A stretch of DNA of 64,000 nt from Cupriavidus sp. EM10 (GTDB lineage: Bacteria; Pseudomonadota; Gammaproteobacteria; Burkholderiales; Burkholderiaceae), in assembly GCF_018729255.1 (NCBI RefSeq), contig NZ_CP076061.1:2046001-2110000 (forward strand), read 5' to 3'. Positions within the stretch are counted from its first letter, which is position 1. Each line of letters opens with the position of its first letter. The notes beneath the pieces were generated by a model. That model was not told the DNA's origin. It worked only from the letters and a program-made list of their open reading frames with translations, and did no database searches. Of the stretch, positions 39,278 to 49,160 are shown piece by piece. Both the position numbers and the translations under genes were made by a program.

Positions 39278-40249
39278 TCAGTCGAGCGAAATCTTCAGGT
39301 CCTGGATCAGCCTGGTCCAGCGCGCCGTTTCGCTGCGCAGCAGGTCGGCGAACTGGGCTGGCGTGTTGCCCACGGGTTCCACGCCGAAATCGACCAGCTT
39401 CTTATGGATGGCGGGGTCCTTCACGGACGCCACCACCTGCCTGTTGAGCGTGTTGATGACGTCCGGGGGCGTGGCGGCCGGCACCACCATGCCGACCAGC
39501 GCGGCGGCTTCCACGTTCTTGTAGCCCAGTTCGGCGAAGGTCGGCACGTCGGGCAGCTGCGGCAGGCGCGTGGCATTGGCCACGGCCAGCGGACGCACCT
39601 TGTTGCCCTTGATGAAGCCCGCGCCCGCCGCGTAATCGACCATCATCGCGGGAATCTGGCCGGCGGCCACGTCGGACAGCGCCGGGGCCGCGCCGCGATA
39701 CGGCGCGTGGGTCATCGTCAGGTGCGCTTCGGTCTTGAGCAGCTCCATCGCCAGGTGGTGCGGGCTGCCGGCGCCGGCCGATCCATAGTTCACGCCGCCC
39801 GGCGTTGCCTTGACCTGTGCGATGAATTCCTGCGCCGTCCTGGCCTGCGTGCCGGGGCCCACCACCAGGATCATCGGAAAGCGGCCCAGCAGCGTCACGG
39901 GCGCCAGGTCGCGCGTGGGGTTGTAGGAGAGCGTCTTGTAGAGCGCGGGGTTGAAGACCAGCGTGCCGTTGTCGGCCGACAGCACCGTGTAGCCGTCGGG
40001 CGCCGAACGTGCGGTTTCCGAGGCACCAATCGCGGTGTTGCCGCCCGGCTTGTTGTCCACCACCACCGGCTGGTTCACGCGCGCGGACAGCCCTTGGCCG
40101 ATGGTGCGCGCCAGGAAGTCCGATCCGCCGCCGGCCGGGTACGGCACGATCCACCGGATCGGCTTGGCAGGCCAGGCATCGGCGGCGTGTGCGCCGGTGG
40201 CCACGGCAAACGACAAGGCAAGCAGCGCCAGGGGCTGGAAGCGGGGCAT
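39278..40249 (-). CDS. Bug-family periplasmic binding protein (tripartite tricarboxylate transporter type)
   Basis: 323 aa with a signal peptide (PLALLALSFAVATGAHAAD). The Bug fold begins WPAKPIRWIVPYPAGGGSDFLARTIG, with PVVVDNKPGGNTAIGA and YGSAGAGSPHHLAMELLK. These are very numerous in Cupriavidus and related genera and usually have no transporter genes beside them. It lies just upstream of the P450 gene in the same direction (40-base gap), so it may capture a precursor or product. Confidence 0.9.
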   Translation of the reverse strand: MPRFQPLALLALSFAVATGAHAADAWPAKPIRWIVPYPAGGGSDFLARTIGQGLSARVNQPVVVDNKPGGNTAIGASETARSAPDGYTVLSADNGTLVFNPALYKTLSYNPTRDLAPVTLLGRFPMILVVGPGTQARTAQEFIAQVKATPGGVNYGSAGAGSPHHLAMELLKTEAHLTMTHAPYRGAAPALSDVAAGQIPAMMVDYAAGAGFIKGNKVRPLAVANATRLPQLPDVPTFAELGYKNVEAAALVGMVVPAATPPDVINTLNRQVVASVKDPAIHKKLVDFGVEPVGNTPAQFADLLRSETARWTRLIQDLKISLD

Positions 40250-40293
40250 CGTGTTGTCTCCTTGGTAGTCGGCCGGATAGTAGTGGGCCTGTT

Positions 40294-40324
40294 TTGCGTA
40301 AATCATATACGCATTGCGTAATTC
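40294..40324. promoter_or_regulatory. Operator candidate between Bug protein and IclR regulator
   Basis: A perfect palindrome TACGCA-T-TGCGTA (40308-40320) overlaps a direct repeat TTGCGTA at 40294-40300 and 40314-40320, which is 20 bases (about two helical turns) apart. The 101-base divergent interval makes it the likely IclR binding site, controlling both sides. Confidence 0.6.
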
Positions 40325-40350
40325 AGGAATGAGGGTTAACCTCGGGCGCC

Positions 40351-41178
40351 ATGACGACTGCCACAGAATTTCCCGACGACGCCACGCCGCGTCCACGCGA
40401 GCGCCGCCAGCGCGTGCAGGCCGCCGAAACCGGCATGGCCGTGCTGAAGACGCTGGCCCGGCTGGGCGGGCGCGCCAGCCTGACCGCCATCGCCAGCCAG
40501 ATCGGCGAAAGTCCGGCCAAGGTGCACCGCTACCTGGTGAGCCTGATCGAGGAAGGGTTTGTCGCGCAGGAAGCCAACACCCAGCAATACCACCTGGGCA
40601 TCGAGGCGCTGCAGATAGGGCTGGCCGCGATGCGCCAGGCCGATCCGATCCGGCTGTCCGAAGCCTCGCTGGTGCGGCTGCGCGAGCAACTGGAAGTCAC
40701 GTGCTTTATCGCCGTGATGGGCAACAAGGGGCCCACCATCGTGCGGATCGAGGAACCGGGCCTGCCGGTGACGGTGAATGTGCGGGTGGGGTCGGTCATG
40801 CCGCTGCTGTGGTCGGCCACGGGGCGGGTGTTCCTGGGCATGCTCGACGATTCGAACGTGCAGGCGCTGGCCCGTGCCGAACTCGATGCGCTGACGCCGG
40901 CGCAGCGCGCGGACCTGGATGCGAACGACCCATTGGGCGCCCTGCGCGAGCCCGTGCGGGCGCAGGGCTGCGCGGCCGTGCGCGATACCAACCTGAAAGG
41001 GATCAGCGCGGTGGCGGCGCCGGTGCGCGACTACACCGGCCGGGTTTGCGCGGTGCTGACCGCGCTGGGCGCCACCGGCGGCTTCGATCCGTCCATCGAC
41101 GGGGCAATTGGCCGCGCGGTGCGCGAGGAAGCCGCGGCCATCAGCGCATTGCTGGGCTTCGCGGCCGCCTCGACGTGA
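40351..41178 (+). CDS. IclR-family transcriptional regulator
   Basis: 275 aa. Winged helix (ETGMAVLKTLARLGGRASLTAIASQIGESPAKVHRYLVSLIEEGF) followed by the IclR effector domain (LWSATGRVFLGML, AVRDTNLKGISAVAAPVRDYTG). Divergent from the Bug protein-P450-aldehyde dehydrogenase genes, so it probably controls that catabolic unit. Confidence 0.9.
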   Translation: MTTATEFPDDATPRPRERRQRVQAAETGMAVLKTLARLGGRASLTAIASQIGESPAKVHRYLVSLIEEGFVAQEANTQQYHLGIEALQIGLAAMRQADPIRLSEASLVRLREQLEVTCFIAVMGNKGPTIVRIEEPGLPVTVNVRVGSVMPLLWSATGRVFLGMLDDSNVQALARAELDALTPAQRADLDANDPLGALREPVRAQGCAAVRDTNLKGISAVAAPVRDYTGRVCAVLTALGATGGFDPSIDGAIGRAVREEAAAISALLGFAAAST

Positions 41179-41184
41179 ATCCCG

Positions 41185-41892
41185 TCAGTCCGGACGCTTG
41201 GGGATGTTGACCGCGCGCTGCACGGCGGGGCGCGCCACGAAGGCCGCCAGCACGCGCGACACCTCGGGGAAGTCCTGGATGCCCACCAGATCGCCGGCCT
41301 CGTAGAAGCCCAGCAGGTTGCGCACCCACGGGAACGTGGCGATATCGGCAATCGTGTAGTCGTCGCCCATGATCCACTGGCGGCCCTTGAGCCGTTCGTT
41401 CAGCACGTTCAGCAGGCGCTTGGATTCCGCCACGTAGCGGTCGCGCGGACGCTTGTCCTCGTAGTCCTTGCCCGCGAACTTGTGGAAGAAGCCTATCTGG
41501 CCAAACATCGGGCCGATGCCGCCCATCTGCCACATCACCCATTGCAGGGTCTCGTAGCGCAGCGCCGGATCGGCCGACATGAACTTGCCGGTCTTCTCTG
41601 CCAGGTACATCAGGATCGCGCCCGATTCCCACAGCGCCAGCGGCTGGCCGCCGGGCCCGTTTGGATCGATGATCGCGGGAATCTTGTTGTTCGGGTTCAG
41701 CGACAGGAACTCAGGCGAGGTCTGGTCGTTCCTGTCGAAACGCACCAGGTGCGGCTCATAAGGCAGCCCGGTTTCCTCCAGCATCAGCGACACCTTGATG
41801 CCATTGGGGGTATTGAGCGAGTACAGCTGCAGGCGGTCGGGATGCTGGGCCGGCCACTTGCCGGTGATCGGGAAGTCGGACAGAACGGTCAT
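41185..41892 (-). CDS. Glutathione S-transferase, YfcG/YghU-like
   Basis: 235 aa from the ATG read from 41892. The thioredoxin-like N-domain has LYSLNTPNGIKVSLMLEETGLPYEPHLV, FLSLNPNNKIPAIID and LWESGAILMYLAEK. The helical C-domain has DDYTIADIATFPWV. The TPNG segment is that of the Nu-class disulfide-bond oxidoreductases YfcG/YghU rather than a conjugating GST. Convergent with the IclR gene. Confidence 0.88.
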   Translation of the reverse strand: MTVLSDFPITGKWPAQHPDRLQLYSLNTPNGIKVSLMLEETGLPYEPHLVRFDRNDQTSPEFLSLNPNNKIPAIIDPNGPGGQPLALWESGAILMYLAEKTGKFMSADPALRYETLQWVMWQMGGIGPMFGQIGFFHKFAGKDYEDKRPRDRYVAESKRLLNVLNERLKGRQWIMGDDYTIADIATFPWVRNLLGFYEAGDLVGIQDFPEVSRVLAAFVARPAVQRAVNIPKRPD

Positions 41893-42159
41893 CTGGATAG
41901 GTGTCGCCTTGTGGGCGGAGTTTGGACGAGATCGGCCATGGTAATGGCTTTTGCGCGATGCTGCCTGGCAGTGGGCCGGTGCATCGATTGCTCTTTGATT
42001 CACGCAGGATCAGGGCGACGCAAAAAAGCGACTGTCACCGACATCGACTGGCATGGATGCCAAATGGTGACTACTCTCCATTTGGCTGTTCAGTCGTTTG
42101 GACGGTATCCGCCATCCGCAGGCTGGCCATATCCTCTAGCTACTTTCAAGGAGGGCAGC

Positions 42160-43164
42160 ATGAGGAACTTTATGGGACTCGTTGCCGGCTGCATGCTTGC
42201 CGCTGGCTGCGCAACGCCACCGAAAGCGCCACCGCCACCCGTCTTCAAGGCGGATGACAACAGCGCCAAGCCGAAGCGGGCGGCGCAGGGCTGGATCGCC
42301 GCTGGCAAGGACTGGTCGTCGGACAAGGACCTGGGCGCCATCCTGGCCCTGCCGGAGAACCGCGAGATCAGGGATTTGCTGGCTTCGCCGCAGTGCGTCG
42401 AGGCATCCGGCAGAACGCCGGCAACTTCATCGGCAGGGCGGACGGGCGGTGCGGCCGGCGCCGCGTCGTTCGTCGCCAGCGGCACGCGGCTCCTTGCCGA
42501 TCTCTATGCGGACCGCGACGCGGACGGCCCCGAACGGCTCAGGCGCGAGGCGACCGATGTCAGCAATGTCGACGTGAGCTTTTCGGCGGCTGGATTCCGT
42601 GGGGTCCGCTGCGCGGTCTATGGGCGCTATGCGCAGGACGACGCGCCGTCGCGTCCCGGTCTGCTGGCCGTGCTGGCTATCGAGCAGAAGCTCCAGGACG
42701 GCAAGTTCACCGATTACTTCCGCTTTCGCCCGCTCTACATCCGCGCCGCCAACACCATTGCGAAGACCGCTGCCGGCAACAGCGCGCAGCCGGCCCAGAT
42801 CGCCGTGTCGTTTGCGCTGGTAACGCGGCAGCTCGTGGTCAATGGCGAAGGCGCGGCGAAGTTTGCCGAACTCGGCTCGGCCGCCACCACCATCGCGCGG
42901 GTGCCGCTGGGCGCCAGCGGCATGCCTTGCACCAGCGCGCAATGCAGCGGCATGTCGCCGCCGATTCCCGTACCGGTGGCCCGGGGTACCGTGGCGATCT
43001 CGATGGGCGTCAGCGAGGCGGGCGACGTCGGCGCCGAGATCGACCAGCTTCGCCTGGAGCGCGATGCGGTCTCAGCCGCACGGGTACCGGGCACGCCGGT
43101 CGCGGCGGCACCCGTGGCGGCACCTCCGGCGTACGGGGCGACGGAGCGCCGCGTCGCCAGATAA
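42160..43164 (+). CDS. Hypothetical lipoprotein
   Basis: 334 aa from ATG 42160, with AAGGAGGG seven bases upstream. A signal peptide with lipobox (MGLVAGCMLAAGC) is followed by a Pro-rich stretch and about 300 residues with no recognised domain (SFSAAGFRGVRCAVYGRYAQ, DGKFTDYFRFRPLYIRAANTIAK). Probably anchored in the outer membrane. The frame is open to 41482, but the ribosome site and lipobox decide the start. Convergent with the next gene. Confidence 0.75.
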   Translation: MRNFMGLVAGCMLAAGCATPPKAPPPPVFKADDNSAKPKRAAQGWIAAGKDWSSDKDLGAILALPENREIRDLLASPQCVEASGRTPATSSAGRTGGAAGAASFVASGTRLLADLYADRDADGPERLRREATDVSNVDVSFSAAGFRGVRCAVYGRYAQDDAPSRPGLLAVLAIEQKLQDGKFTDYFRFRPLYIRAANTIAKTAAGNSAQPAQIAVSFALVTRQLVVNGEGAAKFAELGSAATTIARVPLGASGMPCTSAQCSGMSPPIPVPVARGTVAISMGVSEAGDVGAEIDQLRLERDAVSAARVPGTPVAAAPVAAPPAYGATERRVAR

Positions 43165-43173
43165 GCCGCCCCG

Positions 43174-44130
43174 TCAGAACGGCAGGCTCAGGTAGTAGCG
43201 CCCCAGTTCCGACAGCGTGCCATCGGCGCCGAGCAGGCTGGTGAAGTGCGTGTCCGGGCTCCAGCGGCCCGTGAACCACGCATAGCGGAACACATCGGTG
43301 CGTTGCTCGCAGGTGGCCACCATTTCGCGCATCTGCACCTTCTGCTTGTCGACCGTGTCGATCTGGGCCCCGTCGGCATTGCTGTGCCAGTTGGCGAACT
43401 CGGTGACCCAGAACGGCTTGCCATACTTGGCCAGGCGGTCAAGCTGACCGCCCAGGCCATAGTCGTACCAGTGGAAGGCCAGGTAGTCGATCTGGGGATT
43501 GCGGTTGCCGTTGGCGGCGCGATACGCGTTGTAGAACGCATCGAGCCAGACCACCGGATCGCTGTAGCCCGGCATGGTGCCCCAGGTGACGGCCGGGCCC
43601 ACGAGCTTGACGCCGGTGCGGGCGGCGATCCCCTCGAACTGCGGCCAGGCTGCTGCGGCTGCCGCCGGCGACAGGTTGGCCTGGTCCGTCAGGTTCGGCT
43701 CGTTCATCAGCAGCAGATACTTGACCTCCGGATGATCCTTCAGCCAGGTCTCGACGGTGGCGGCATCGAACGCGTAGTCGTTCCAGAGCATCGGCACGAA
43801 GTCCATGCCATAGGCGGCGCGCGTATTGGTGGGCGCCGTGGGGCTCGGTTTTGGCGACCAGTTGTACCACCACGATACCCCCGGAGCCAGCGCCGCCACG
43901 TCTGCCATGGTGGCCAGGTCGTACGCGATGCCGCGCTTGGCGCTCTTGGTTACGCCAGGCGTAGCCGCCGGCGGCGTGGCGGGCGCTACGGGAGTGCTGG
44001 GCGCAAGGGTGCCGCCATTGGTGCCGTTGCCAGATGTCGGGGTGCCACCGTCGCCGCCGCCGCAGGCGGCGAGTGCGAGGGCCATAAGCAGCGGTGCGAG
44101 CGCCCGGCCGCGCAGGGTTTGCATCAGCAT
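43174..44130 (-). CDS. Glycoside hydrolase-like lipoprotein (GH128/Asl1 type)
   Basis: 318 aa. A lipoprotein signal (LAPLLMALALAACGGG) and a low-complexity Gly/Thr/Pro linker precede a TIM-barrel with KRGIAYDL, GVSWWYNWSPKP, VPMLWNDY, the acid/base Glu in YLLLMNEPNLTD and the nucleophile Glu in PFWVTEFANWH. This matches the GH128 family (endo-beta-1,3-glucanases). Surface-anchored; may act on fungal or plant beta-glucan. A REP-like hairpin separates it from the di-heme oxidoreductase stop. Confidence 0.8.
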   Translation of the reverse strand: MLMQTLRGRALAPLLMALALAACGGGDGGTPTSGNGTNGGTLAPSTPVAPATPPAATPGVTKSAKRGIAYDLATMADVAALAPGVSWWYNWSPKPSPTAPTNTRAAYGMDFVPMLWNDYAFDAATVETWLKDHPEVKYLLLMNEPNLTDQANLSPAAAAAAWPQFEGIAARTGVKLVGPAVTWGTMPGYSDPVVWLDAFYNAYRAANGNRNPQIDYLAFHWYDYGLGGQLDRLAKYGKPFWVTEFANWHSNADGAQIDTVDKQKVQMREMVATCEQRTDVFRYAWFTGRWSPDTHFTSLLGADGTLSELGRYYLSLPF

Positions 44131-44166
44131 GTGTGAAATCCGTTCGAAGCGAAGTAGGGATTGGTT

Positions 44167-44198
44167 CTCTCCCCTCTCCCGCCTGCGGGAGAGGGAGC
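44167..44198. repeat. REP-like hairpin
   Basis: CTCTCCCCTCTCCCGC / GCGGGAGAGGGAG palindrome in the short gap between the di-heme oxidoreductase stop and the GH128-like start. It belongs to the same family as 463-503, short version. Confidence 0.7.
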
Positions 44199-44202
44199 TA
44201 CA

Positions 44203-46324
44203 TCAAAGCGACTGCAGGAACGCCGTGATCGCGTCGCGGTCGGCCTTGGGCAGGGCTTCGTAACGCGTGCGGCTGTCGGTCGCTTCGCCGCCATGCCAGA
44301 GCACGGCTTCGGGGATGGTGCGGGCGCGGCCGTCGTGCAGCAGGCGCACGCTGGTATCGCCGCCCTGCACGAAGCGCAGCGAGCCAAGACCCCACAGCGG
44401 CGCCGTGCGCCACTGGCTCGGATACGCGCGGCCTTCGGACATCGTATCGGCCAGGTCGGGCCCCATGTCGTGCAGCAGCAGGTCGGTGTACGGATGGATG
44501 GTCTGTTCGCGCAACTCGGCAAACGGGTGCGTGCTGCCGGTTTTCAGGGTCGGCGCGTGGCAGGCCACGCAGCGCACCTGCGTGAACAGATCGCTGCCCC
44601 GCGCGATCTTCGCCGGATCGACATCATGCTCGGGGGATACGCGGATGCCGTCCGGAAAGCCGCTACGCAGCTTGCGCTGGGCCGGCACCGCGATCAGCGA
44701 CAGGTAGTGCGTCATGCGCTGCAGTTCGTTCTCGCTGATCGACGTCGGCGTGGTCACCGCGTGGCAGTTCGCGGCGCCGCGCTGGCAGCCGTAGTCGGGG
44801 AACATCGGCGACGTCACGCCGATGTCCTTGATGAGCGCATCGGCAACCTGCTGGCGGATGCTGCCCTTCGATGCCTTCCAGCCGAAGCGGCCGACATGGG
44901 TCTTGCCCGTCTGGGGATCGACCACCAGGTTGGCCACGCCACGGATGCCATCGCCGTTGGCGTCGTTGGGATCGGCCATGCCCATGATGGTGGACTCGGG
45001 AACGGCTTCGAGCAGCCCCATGCCGATCACCTGCGCGGCCTGGCGCGCCGAGAAGCGTCCCGGGGCCGGGCCCTTGAACGCGAAGACGGGCTTCACCAGT
45101 TCAACCTTGTCGCCATCGGGCAGCGTGCGCACGGTGGTGTCGAACGACTGCACGGTGACGTCATAGGCAGCGGCCTTGGCATCCTGCGCGTGCTGCTGCA
45201 CGTTGTGGCCGTAGACCGGATCGGGGCCGCTGCCGTCGCCGTTGGCGGTCAGGAACGACATCGTGTCCAGCTTCGCCCCCAGTGCCAGCGGCTTGCTGCG
45301 GCCGTTGTTGGTGTGGCATTCGATGCAGCGCGGCTGGTTGTAGCGGGCGCCCAGCTGCCCGATATGGGCGGTGAAGACGGGGTTGTCGCGATCGTGCTCG
45401 GAGTGCGTGCCGTCGGCGAACGAGGTGTGGAACAGGCGGCGGCCTTCCACGAAGCGCTGGGTGTTGGTGATGCCGATGTTGTTGGCCATCTGCTGGAAGA
45501 CCCGCATCGGTTCTTCCGAATAGTTGTACGACAGGCTGGCCTGGCCGCCCAGCAGGGTGTCGTCGGGCAGCGGCTCGGAATCGAGGTTCGGCGCGATGCC
45601 ATACCAGGGGCGCATGCCCACGCCCACGATGTAAAGCTGCTCGAACGAGTAGTAGCGGCTGCCACCGCCGTCCGCCACGGGGTCGCGCTTGAGGCGCGGC
45701 GCCGGGGCCAGCTCGACCTTGTCACCGATCTTCAGCGGGCTGTGCGGGTCGGTGCGCCAGTTCGAATCGAACGTCATCATGCAGTCTTCGCGTGGCTGGT
45801 TCTCGCGGCAGATCGGCAGGCCACCTTCTTTCGGATTGTTGAAACCATAGTTCAGCGACCAGCCATAGTCGCGCACGGTGGGGTCCAGCACGTTGCGGAA
45901 CAGGCTGAACGTGGTGCCGTCGAAGATGCCCTGGTTCACGCGCAGGTAGACCTCGATCAGCTGCTTGCCGGCCGGTACGTGGTCGCGAATCTCCAGGCCG
46001 AACGTGCGGTTCTGGAAGTAGAACGTGGGAAAGGTCAGGTAGCGGCCGGGCCCGGCATCGGGGGCGTCCCACGCTTCGCCGCGCTCGCGGGCGTGGCGCT
46101 CGGTCGGGCGCGAACCCATCATCGTTACTAGCGTGCCGTCGGCTTCCCGGTACTGGATCTGCTCCATGACCGGCGTGTCGGCGCCGTAGAGCGGCTCGTA
46201 CAGCGACGGCGTGACCGCTGGAGGCGGGGGCACGCTGTCGCCGCCTCCGCCCCGCCGCACGCGGCAACCATCAATACGGCGGCCAGCAGCGATGCCGGCC
46301 CACGATAGTGAGCGACTTTTTCAT
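44203..46324 (-). CDS. Di-heme oxidoreductase (DHOR family) lipoprotein; signal region broken twice
   Basis: The body is a ~680-aa DHOR (DUF1111) protein with two c-type heme motifs (PRCIECHTNN and RCVACHAPT) and the typical end ADRDAITAFLQSL. As read it starts inside at MRRGGGGDSV. Adding one base at the 3-base run 46299-46301 and one at CCCC 46250-46253 gives MKKSLTIVGPASLLAAVLMVAACGGGG from the ATG read from 46324: a proper lipoprotein signal and a 707-aa product. Likely periplasmic or outer-membrane electron transfer; the partner is unknown. The double repair is inference but restores a textbook lipobox. Confidence 0.82.
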
Positions 46325-46984
46325 TGTTTGACCCTTCGTTTTTATCGGAGCCGCATGGGCATCCGTTTTCGCTTTTTATTTCCGGCGCCGGCACAAGCCC
46401 TCGGCCGCGCGTCGGAAAACGGCCCATTCCCTGTAGCCGCGGCGATTATCGTGAGCCGCTGAAATAGATGTCAATTGTCATTATCTGGCGCACGGGGTGA
46501 CAAAAATTGCGCCGTGCGGTGACGAGGAACGTCACACCCAGACGGGGCGCGGGATGCAGCGCGGTCGATGTCATGTACATGACAGAAATCGCAGAGTTTC
46601 TGCCAGCGCCAGCGCCTGACATCGGTGCGGGCGGCTTTGGCGGTCACGATAATGGTGCGGATTTCGTTGTGCAGAAGCCGCAGACATTGCCGCCGCGACA
46701 ACATGAAAATGGCCACATACCGGCGGGCGGCAGTGGCCAGGGTTGGCGGTTGCCGCTGCAGGCGGAGGTTTCGGTTTTGCACGCCGGGGCAGGGCAATCC
46801 GGTGCGGCACGTAAACCAAAGGATGATGGTGCCCTACAAATTGGCTAGCGCGAGGCAACCGAGGTACGAATGCGCCGCGCGGCGTGGCCGCCTACGATGG
46901 ATTCACGGGCTTGCGCTGCAGGCCCCGGCGGAAAAGACCAAGGGGTCGCTCCCGTCTGCAACGCAACTCAACCAGGAGTCCATC
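46325..46984. other. 660-base interval, no gene supported
   Basis: Holds the promoters of the di-heme oxidoreductase (minus) and of the small exported protein at 46985 (plus). Reading frames on both strands (46507-46848, 46471-46797) look non-coding: odd composition, no motif and no ribosome site. No RNA was recognised. Confidence 0.5.
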
Positions 46985-47248
46985 ATGATTCGCAAGCACA
47001 TCGTTCCCGTCGTCGTGGCATGCGGCGTGGCCGCCGTCAGCGCCCTCGGCACCGGCATGGCCAATGCCGCCGAAACCGGCAAGCACGCCACCACGCATTC
47101 GCATCCGCAGTACAACATCGACCAGCCGCGCGACGTCTACACGCAGGGTGCGCGCTTCAACGTGTCGCCCACCGACCAGGGCCGCTTCATCCAGGTCGGC
47201 CAGGACCTGACCGGTGTCTCGGCTCCGCCGGACAACACCCCCGCATGA
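46985..47248 (+). CDS. Small exported protein of unknown function
   Basis: 87 aa. Sec signal peptide (HIVPVVVACGVAAVSALGTGMANAAE) and a ~60-aa mature part (YNIDQPRDVYTQGARFNVSPTDQGRFIQVGQDL). ACCAGGAG precedes the start. No domain recognised. Its stop overlaps the next start (ATGA), so the pair is cotranslated. Confidence 0.75.
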   Translation: MIRKHIVPVVVACGVAAVSALGTGMANAAETGKHATTHSHPQYNIDQPRDVYTQGARFNVSPTDQGRFIQVGQDLTGVSAPPDNTPA

Positions 47249-47394
47249 CCGCCGGCATGATCGCCAGCGACAAAATCGACGGCCGCGCTCCCGGCGCGGC
47301 CGTCGGTGGCGCCCGCCTGGCGCTGGTATGGCTGGGTATCTGTGCCGCCAGTTGCGGCATGGCGCTGGTCACGGCGCTCTGGGCGGGCGTCTGA
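47245..47394 (+). CDS. Small membrane protein of unknown function
   Basis: 49 aa with a single membrane helix (LALVWLGICAASCGMALVTALWAGV) at its C-terminus. The start overlaps the previous stop (ATGA). It may anchor or process its exported partner; no homologous family recognised. Confidence 0.6.
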   Translation: MTAGMIASDKIDGRAPGAAVGGARLALVWLGICAASCGMALVTALWAGV

Positions 47395-47496
47395 GGTGCC
47401 GCCCAGGCGCCTGTTGCGCGATCCAGGACAATCCGGGGCGTCCTCGGGCCTCAGGCCGCAGGGCTCGCGCCCCAGGGCCTTTACCTGTCACGCCCC

Positions 47497-48968
47497 TCAA
47501 GCCGCTCTTTCGGCTTCGTGCTCGCCGTCAGCCACTTGCTGCGGCAACCGCACGATCATCTTCGCCCCGCCTTCCGGCGGCGACTCGGCCGCGATGCTGC
47601 CCCGTGGGATTCCACGATATTCCGGCAGATCGACAAGCCCATGCCCATGCCGTCCGGCTTGGTCGTGTAGAACGCGTTGAAAAGGCGATCCATGTCCTTG
47701 TCGGGAATGCCAGGCCCTGTATCGGTGACCACCAGCAGCACCGTGCGGTCCGGCATGATGCGGCTCGCCAGCGTGAGCCGGCGCCTGCCGGGCACCTGCG
47801 ACATCGCCTGCGCGGCATTCACCATCAGGTTGACCAGCACCTGCTGCAGTTGCGTCCAGTCGCCGTGAATCTGCGCGGCATCGGCGTCGAGGTCCAGCTC
47901 GGCCGATACCTGGTGGTCCTGCAGTTCGCGCCGCACCAGCTCCAGCGACGCCGTCACCAGGCGGTCGACACCGATATCCACGTACTTGGGCTCCGATTTC
48001 TGCGCCATGGCGCGAATCTGGCGAATGATGTCGTTGGCGCGGCTGGCGTCCCGAATCACCTGTTCGATCGATTCCGTGGCCTCGGCGATCTCGGGCTCGT
48101 CGCGCTGCAGCCAGCGCAGCGCCGAGCTACCGCAGGTGACGATGGCGGCCATCGGCTGCGTTACCTCGTGTGCGATCGACGCGGCCAGCTGGCCCAGCGT
48201 GGTCACGCGCGACACATGGGCCAGTTCGGCCATGGTCCGGTGCAGCGCCTGCTGGGTCGCGGTGGCGTCGGTGGTATCCATCAGCGCGCCCACGTACTCG
48301 TGCTGGTCGCCGGCCGTGGCGCTGAGGCGCGCCACCAGATGCACATGGCGGACGGCGCCATCGGGCATCAGCAGCCGGTGGCGAAGGTCCACGCTCTGCA
48401 CGCCGCCGAGCATGGCCGCATGCATGCGCTGCACTTCGGCCAGGTCGTCCGGATGCACGCGCGTGAGCACCATGCCGAAATGGGGCGCTTCGCCGCGCGG
48501 ATAGCCAAGGATGCGGAACGCCTCGTCCGACCACGTCATCGTGTTGGACGGCAGGCGCAGCGCGATACTGCCGGTCTTGGTGAGCCGCTGGGCTTCGGCC
48601 AGGAACGCTTCGCTGCGCGCCAGGGCTGCCTCGGTGTGACGCCGGCGCGCCATGTCGGCCAGGTTGCGCAGGGCCAGCAGCGTGGTGGTGCCGATCGCCA
48701 GCAGGGCGAAGACGAAGCGCGCCAGCTGTCCGTGGTCGGGGTCGGGGCTCTGGGAGCCGACGAAGGCCACCACGGTCAGCACCATCGCCACGCCGGCGGT
48801 GATACGTGTGGCACGGATCGATCCGGTCAGCGCCACCAGCAGGATGACCAGAACATAGACCACTGCGATGGCGAAATCGAGTGGCGTAAAGGCGTCGATC
48901 GCGAATACGCACAGGCCCAGCAGGCCCGCCGCGCCCATCAACAGCCGGTTGGTGGTTGGGTTGTACAT
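47497..48968 (-). CDS. PAS-domain sensor histidine kinase (frame broken at 47600-47603)
   Basis: About four membrane helices (residues 8-105), a PAS domain (~125-235, SDEAFRILGYPRGEAPHFGMVLTRVHPDD), then the phosphoacceptor His in VTTLGQLAASIAHEVTQPMAAI and the ATPase domain (NLMVNAAQAM, DTGPGIPDKDMDRLF, GMGMGLSICRNIVESHG). As read it ends in an Arg-rich tail. One more base at CCCC 47600-47603 restores HGGSIAAESPPEGGAKM and a stop at 47497, 490 aa. Related to FixL/MoxY-type kinases; probable partner is the FixJ-type regulator at 51739. Signal unknown. Confidence 0.9.
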
Positions 48969-49160
48969 GCCCTTTCCGCTCGTCTTGCTGGTTGCCGTAT
49001 GCCATGCCCACGGCCGGCAGCATGATCCGACGCCGATACTAGTCCTGAATGACTGGTCGGGGAATCATATGAAGGTATAGGACATGTAGAGGCATTCGAG
49101 GCCGAATCCGGCCCATGTACAAAGCCCTGGCCTGCGTGGCCAGCAGGCGTGCAGGGCGTG

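Noticed and set aside
46507..46848. 113-aa frame in the 660-base gap
   Set aside because: No ribosome site, no motif, competing frames on the other strand of equal length.
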